Of a DNA stretch of 64,000 nucleotides, positions 61,561-64,000 are shown piece after piece; position 1 is the stretch's first letter, and each line of letters begins with the position of its first letter. The notes beneath the pieces are model-generated. The model did no database searches. It saw only the letters and a list, made by a program, of their open reading frames with translations, and was not told the origin of the DNA. Source of the DNA: Scilla litardierei. Its lineage: Eukaryota; Streptophyta; Magnoliopsida; Asparagales; Asparagaceae. Made by a program: the position numbers and the translations under genes. The stretch spans positions 18,176,214-18,240,213 of the forward strand of contig CM061138.1 of assembly GCA_030789695.1 (NCBI GenBank), read 5' to 3'.

Positions 61561-63847
61561 CAGATCAGTACGGAGCCGATGGTATTTCTCTTGCATCTCT
61601 GGAGGCATGCAAGCGAGCAATAACTGGTAATCATGGTCATGCTTCTCAATCTTCTCTATCATCTTGGTTAACGTGGCGGTGAACTCATGCATGTCCGTTG
61701 GTGGATCGGTGGGCTCTGGGCGTCGGGTACTCTCAGGACCTGATGAAGACGAACTGGTCGACTGTCCATAGTCTATACTCTCTGAACCTCTATACCGATA
61801 CCGGTTCTTCCTCGGCCCTGCGAGCACCCCTGCAATGAGGCCATCCTCCTCCTCCCTGGTGAGCGGTCCAGAGCAACTCAAGCCTGCCTCAGAGTGTGAC
61901 CTGAGGTCTGCTGCATCCTGACGCAGAAGTGCCTGAAACAAATGCAACCAACATTAAATTTATACTTAATATGCACAATTATTAAACATTAGTTATTACT
62001 TACAAGCAACTGCTTATTCTTTTCTAGCTTATTCATATCAGCATACTTGGGGTGGGCATGCGTAAGGGTGCGCTCCACCAATGCATCCAAATCTGGCTTG
62101 CCCTAAAAACAAATAGATAAATAAATAGACTGACATTAGACATATATCCCATTATAAAATATTATATGCTAAAAATTAAATTTGAACATATAACCTGTAG
62201 CGCTAAATCGTGGGCATGTCTGGTGTAGCTTTTGGAGCCGGCATGATGATCATACTCTCGTGTCTTTTCGCGGTTCGCCTTGGCAATATCCGCAATCCTC
62301 TTTTAAAAAAAGCATGTCAGCCAAATGGATATTAAAACATATTAACATGAACCAAAATTGAACCATACCATCCCATCTGGCGACTCCCAATAGACACATG
62401 ATCCAAAGAATTGGATGGGATCTGCTCGGGCGTACATATGCCACCAGCGCTCCCAGTCTGCTGTGTAACCCAACCAGATCCTATCCTTCAAGTAATTACG
62501 CCACTGGACCAACGCATCCTTCATCTTCTTCTTAAAACAAAACTCTCATGCGTTTGGGTTTCCATCCAGCACGTAATGCCTCTACGAAAAAAACACATAT
62601 ACAAATTATATACATAATGAAAGTAATAAATTGAAATATAACATACTTACGTTAATGTAGCGCCAACATATGACCAAATTTTCAAATCTTTGATCGGACC
62701 AACCGAGGCAAATGTTGAAGAAATCGGCCCTTTTGGCCAATGCAGCCAAAAATCTCGTAAACTTGCCCCCCACTCTCCAATGGGGGCACCGTAGCTCCAC
62801 TGGATGACAACTCGCTGCCCTTTTGGTGGAATCAGGTGTGAGATCATGGTGTATCCTCGTCCAACCTTTGGTGGTTTCTCCCCGCCTGCGAAAAAATGAT
62901 ATTATCATACAATACAAATAAAATGTTATATAACATGTTCTTCTTATTTAACATAATTGAACTATGTTTTCATACCCTTTCGCTGGAAGCATTCCTATCT
63001 GGCAGCAATCATCCTAGCATTTGTCACTGATGCAAACAAATCTAAAATCTCCTAGCGTGCATCCATAGCAGTCTTCTGGGACCGTACCAATCTATAAGCC
63101 TCTGCAACATGTGGTAAAGGAGAGTCCCCTACACTGGCGTCATACGGAACAAACTGTACCATCTCGACAGGAATCTGTGTGGAATAACTAGCGGCATGGG
63201 AGGAGGCAATGGACCGAGTATCTATCTGTATATCCTCTAAGCCACATGCATCCATATGAACTGACCCTGTGGGCCGAGAGAATGGGGCAAACATATTAAG
63301 CTGCAAACATGATATAATACCCATATATGCATACCTGACCCTGTGGGCCGAGAGAATGGGGCAGCGGTCTGACCCGCTGTCGCCTGCTGGCCTGAAATGC
63401 ATGTATTTAGCGATTAGTCATCCAACGTAGTAATAAATGCAATAATTAAGCTGCAAACATGATATAATACCCATATATGCATACCTGACCATGTGGGCCG
63501 AGAGAATGGGGCACCGGCCTGGCCCCCTGTCGCATGCTGGCCTGAAATGCGTGAATTAGCCATTAGTCATCCAACGTAGTAATAAATGCAATAATTAAAC
63601 TGCAACCAGGATATAATACCCATATATGCATACCTAACCCTGTGGGCCGAGAGAATGGGGCAGCGGCCTGGCCCCCTGTCGACTGCTGGCCTGAAATGCG
63701 TGAATTAGCAATTAGTCATCCAACATAGTAATAAGTGTAAATTAAGCTGAAGACATGATATAATACCCATATATGCATACCTGACTCGGCTGGCCGAGAG
63801 GAGGGGGATGTTGCTCCAGATTTAAGAGCATCCCTCAATCTTTTCAT
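61561..63847 (-). pseudogene. Plant Ptta/En/Spm-type (Transposase_24) transposase gene, broken
   Basis: Exons inferred on the minus strand, 5' to 3': 63847-63781 (MKRLRDALKS), 57-bp exons 63690-63634, 63541-63485 and 63391-63335, then 63300-62976, 62885-62651, 62581-62369, 62297-62195, 62102-62004 and 61932-61561. Diagnostic segments: MVQFVPYD, SQKTAMDAR, EILDLFASVTNAR, MISHLIPPKGQRVVIQW, RIWLGYTADWERWW, REYDHHAGSKSYTRH, GKPDLDALVERTLTHAHP, and a coiled C-terminal part (MHEFTATLTKMIEKI). These fit the plant transposase-like family often carried by CACTA elements. Two in-frame TAG codons replace expected Trp/Gln codons near 63052 and 62995, and a frameshift lies in a C/G run near 62770. CACTA termini were not found; the 5' end probably lies beyond 64000. 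Confidence 0.75.
63261..63847 (-). repeat. Tandem array of a 57-bp exon plus ~91-bp intron
   Basis: Units of 147-150 bp repeat at 63335, 63485, 63634 and, in part, 63781. Each full unit contains an exon bounded by TTTCAG and by GTATGC, exactly 57 bp (19 codons) long, encoding GQQATAGQTAAPFSRPTGS-like peptides (QHATGGQAGAPFSRPTWS, QQSTGGQAAAPFSRPTGL). A truncated copy of the exon is fused into the next large exon at 63261-63289. Confidence 0.8.
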
Positions 63848-64000
63848 CTGCATTTTTAAAAATATATATATGATTTTGATCATTTTTCATGTCAATTAGT
63901 AAAATATTCATTTTCATGTCAAAAGAGATATTATCCAGACACCAAACACATTCCATGGAGAAATGGAAACCCTCATCTTAAGGGCACACTTGGCTGCGCA
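63848..64000. other. Right edge of the window
   Basis: Presumed upstream intron of the transposase pseudogene. No further exon was recognised before the window ends. Confidence 0.35.

Overview
The window reads as nuclear DNA of a flowering plant. It holds one intron-rich gene of a plant-typical family, and almost everything else is transposable elements of plant lineages: Ty1/copia, Ty3/gypsy, TRIMs, L1-type LINE, Helitrons, hAT-like and CACTA-like elements, and MITEs. No tRNA, rRNA, CRISPR array or bacterial-type operon was seen. The species cannot be named from this sequence.

Layout. 1-4.3 kb: a complete 2.86-kb gypsy-type solo LTR with target-site duplication (TSD), then decayed repeat DNA. 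4.29-13.49 kb: five head-to-tail copies of a ~1.84-kb unit; on the minus strand each looks like LTR promoter, leader and gag start of an Athila/Tat-type gypsy element. 13.5-17.4 kb: GC-rich repeat remnant, broken copia gag-pol, copia LTR piece. 17.4-18.6 kb: a hairpin MITE and an intact TRIM. 19.2-25.9 kb: the one convincing host gene, a SEN1/UPF1-like superfamily 1 helicase in eight recognised exons. 26-37 kb: a solo copia LTR, an L1 LINE 3' half with RNase H domain, an intact Helitron inside a TRIM array, and two decayed minus-strand copia elements, one split by a probable Helitron. 37.9-44.05 kb: a copia element with both LTRs, TSD and an internal gag-protease duplication. 44-54.4 kb: a tandemly duplicated exon of an unrecognised gene, whose first copy is split by a hAT-like element (itself hosting a TRIM) and by a very young gag-only copia element. 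54.4-60.8 kb: an inverted pair of Helitron ends, a 394-bp tandem duplication, a GGCCCG-rich hAT-like element and a minus-strand gag-only copia element whose LTR carries a CTAGTCGG hairpin minisatellite. 61.5-64 kb: a minus-strand pseudogene of plant transposase type (Ptta/En/Spm) in which one 57-bp exon is tandemly repeated with its introns.

How it fits together. The helicase probably works in RNA metabolism; its large second intron has taken in microsatellites and a Helitron end. The mobile elements form readable nesting orders, several proved by TSDs or by a related uninterrupted copy inside this window: gypsy solo LTR in an older gypsy-like repeat, Helitron in TRIM, TRIM in hAT, copia in duplicated gene fragment. 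Several elements keep only gag or only LTRs and would depend on proteins supplied in trans. Exon boundaries and repeat edges were set by eye.
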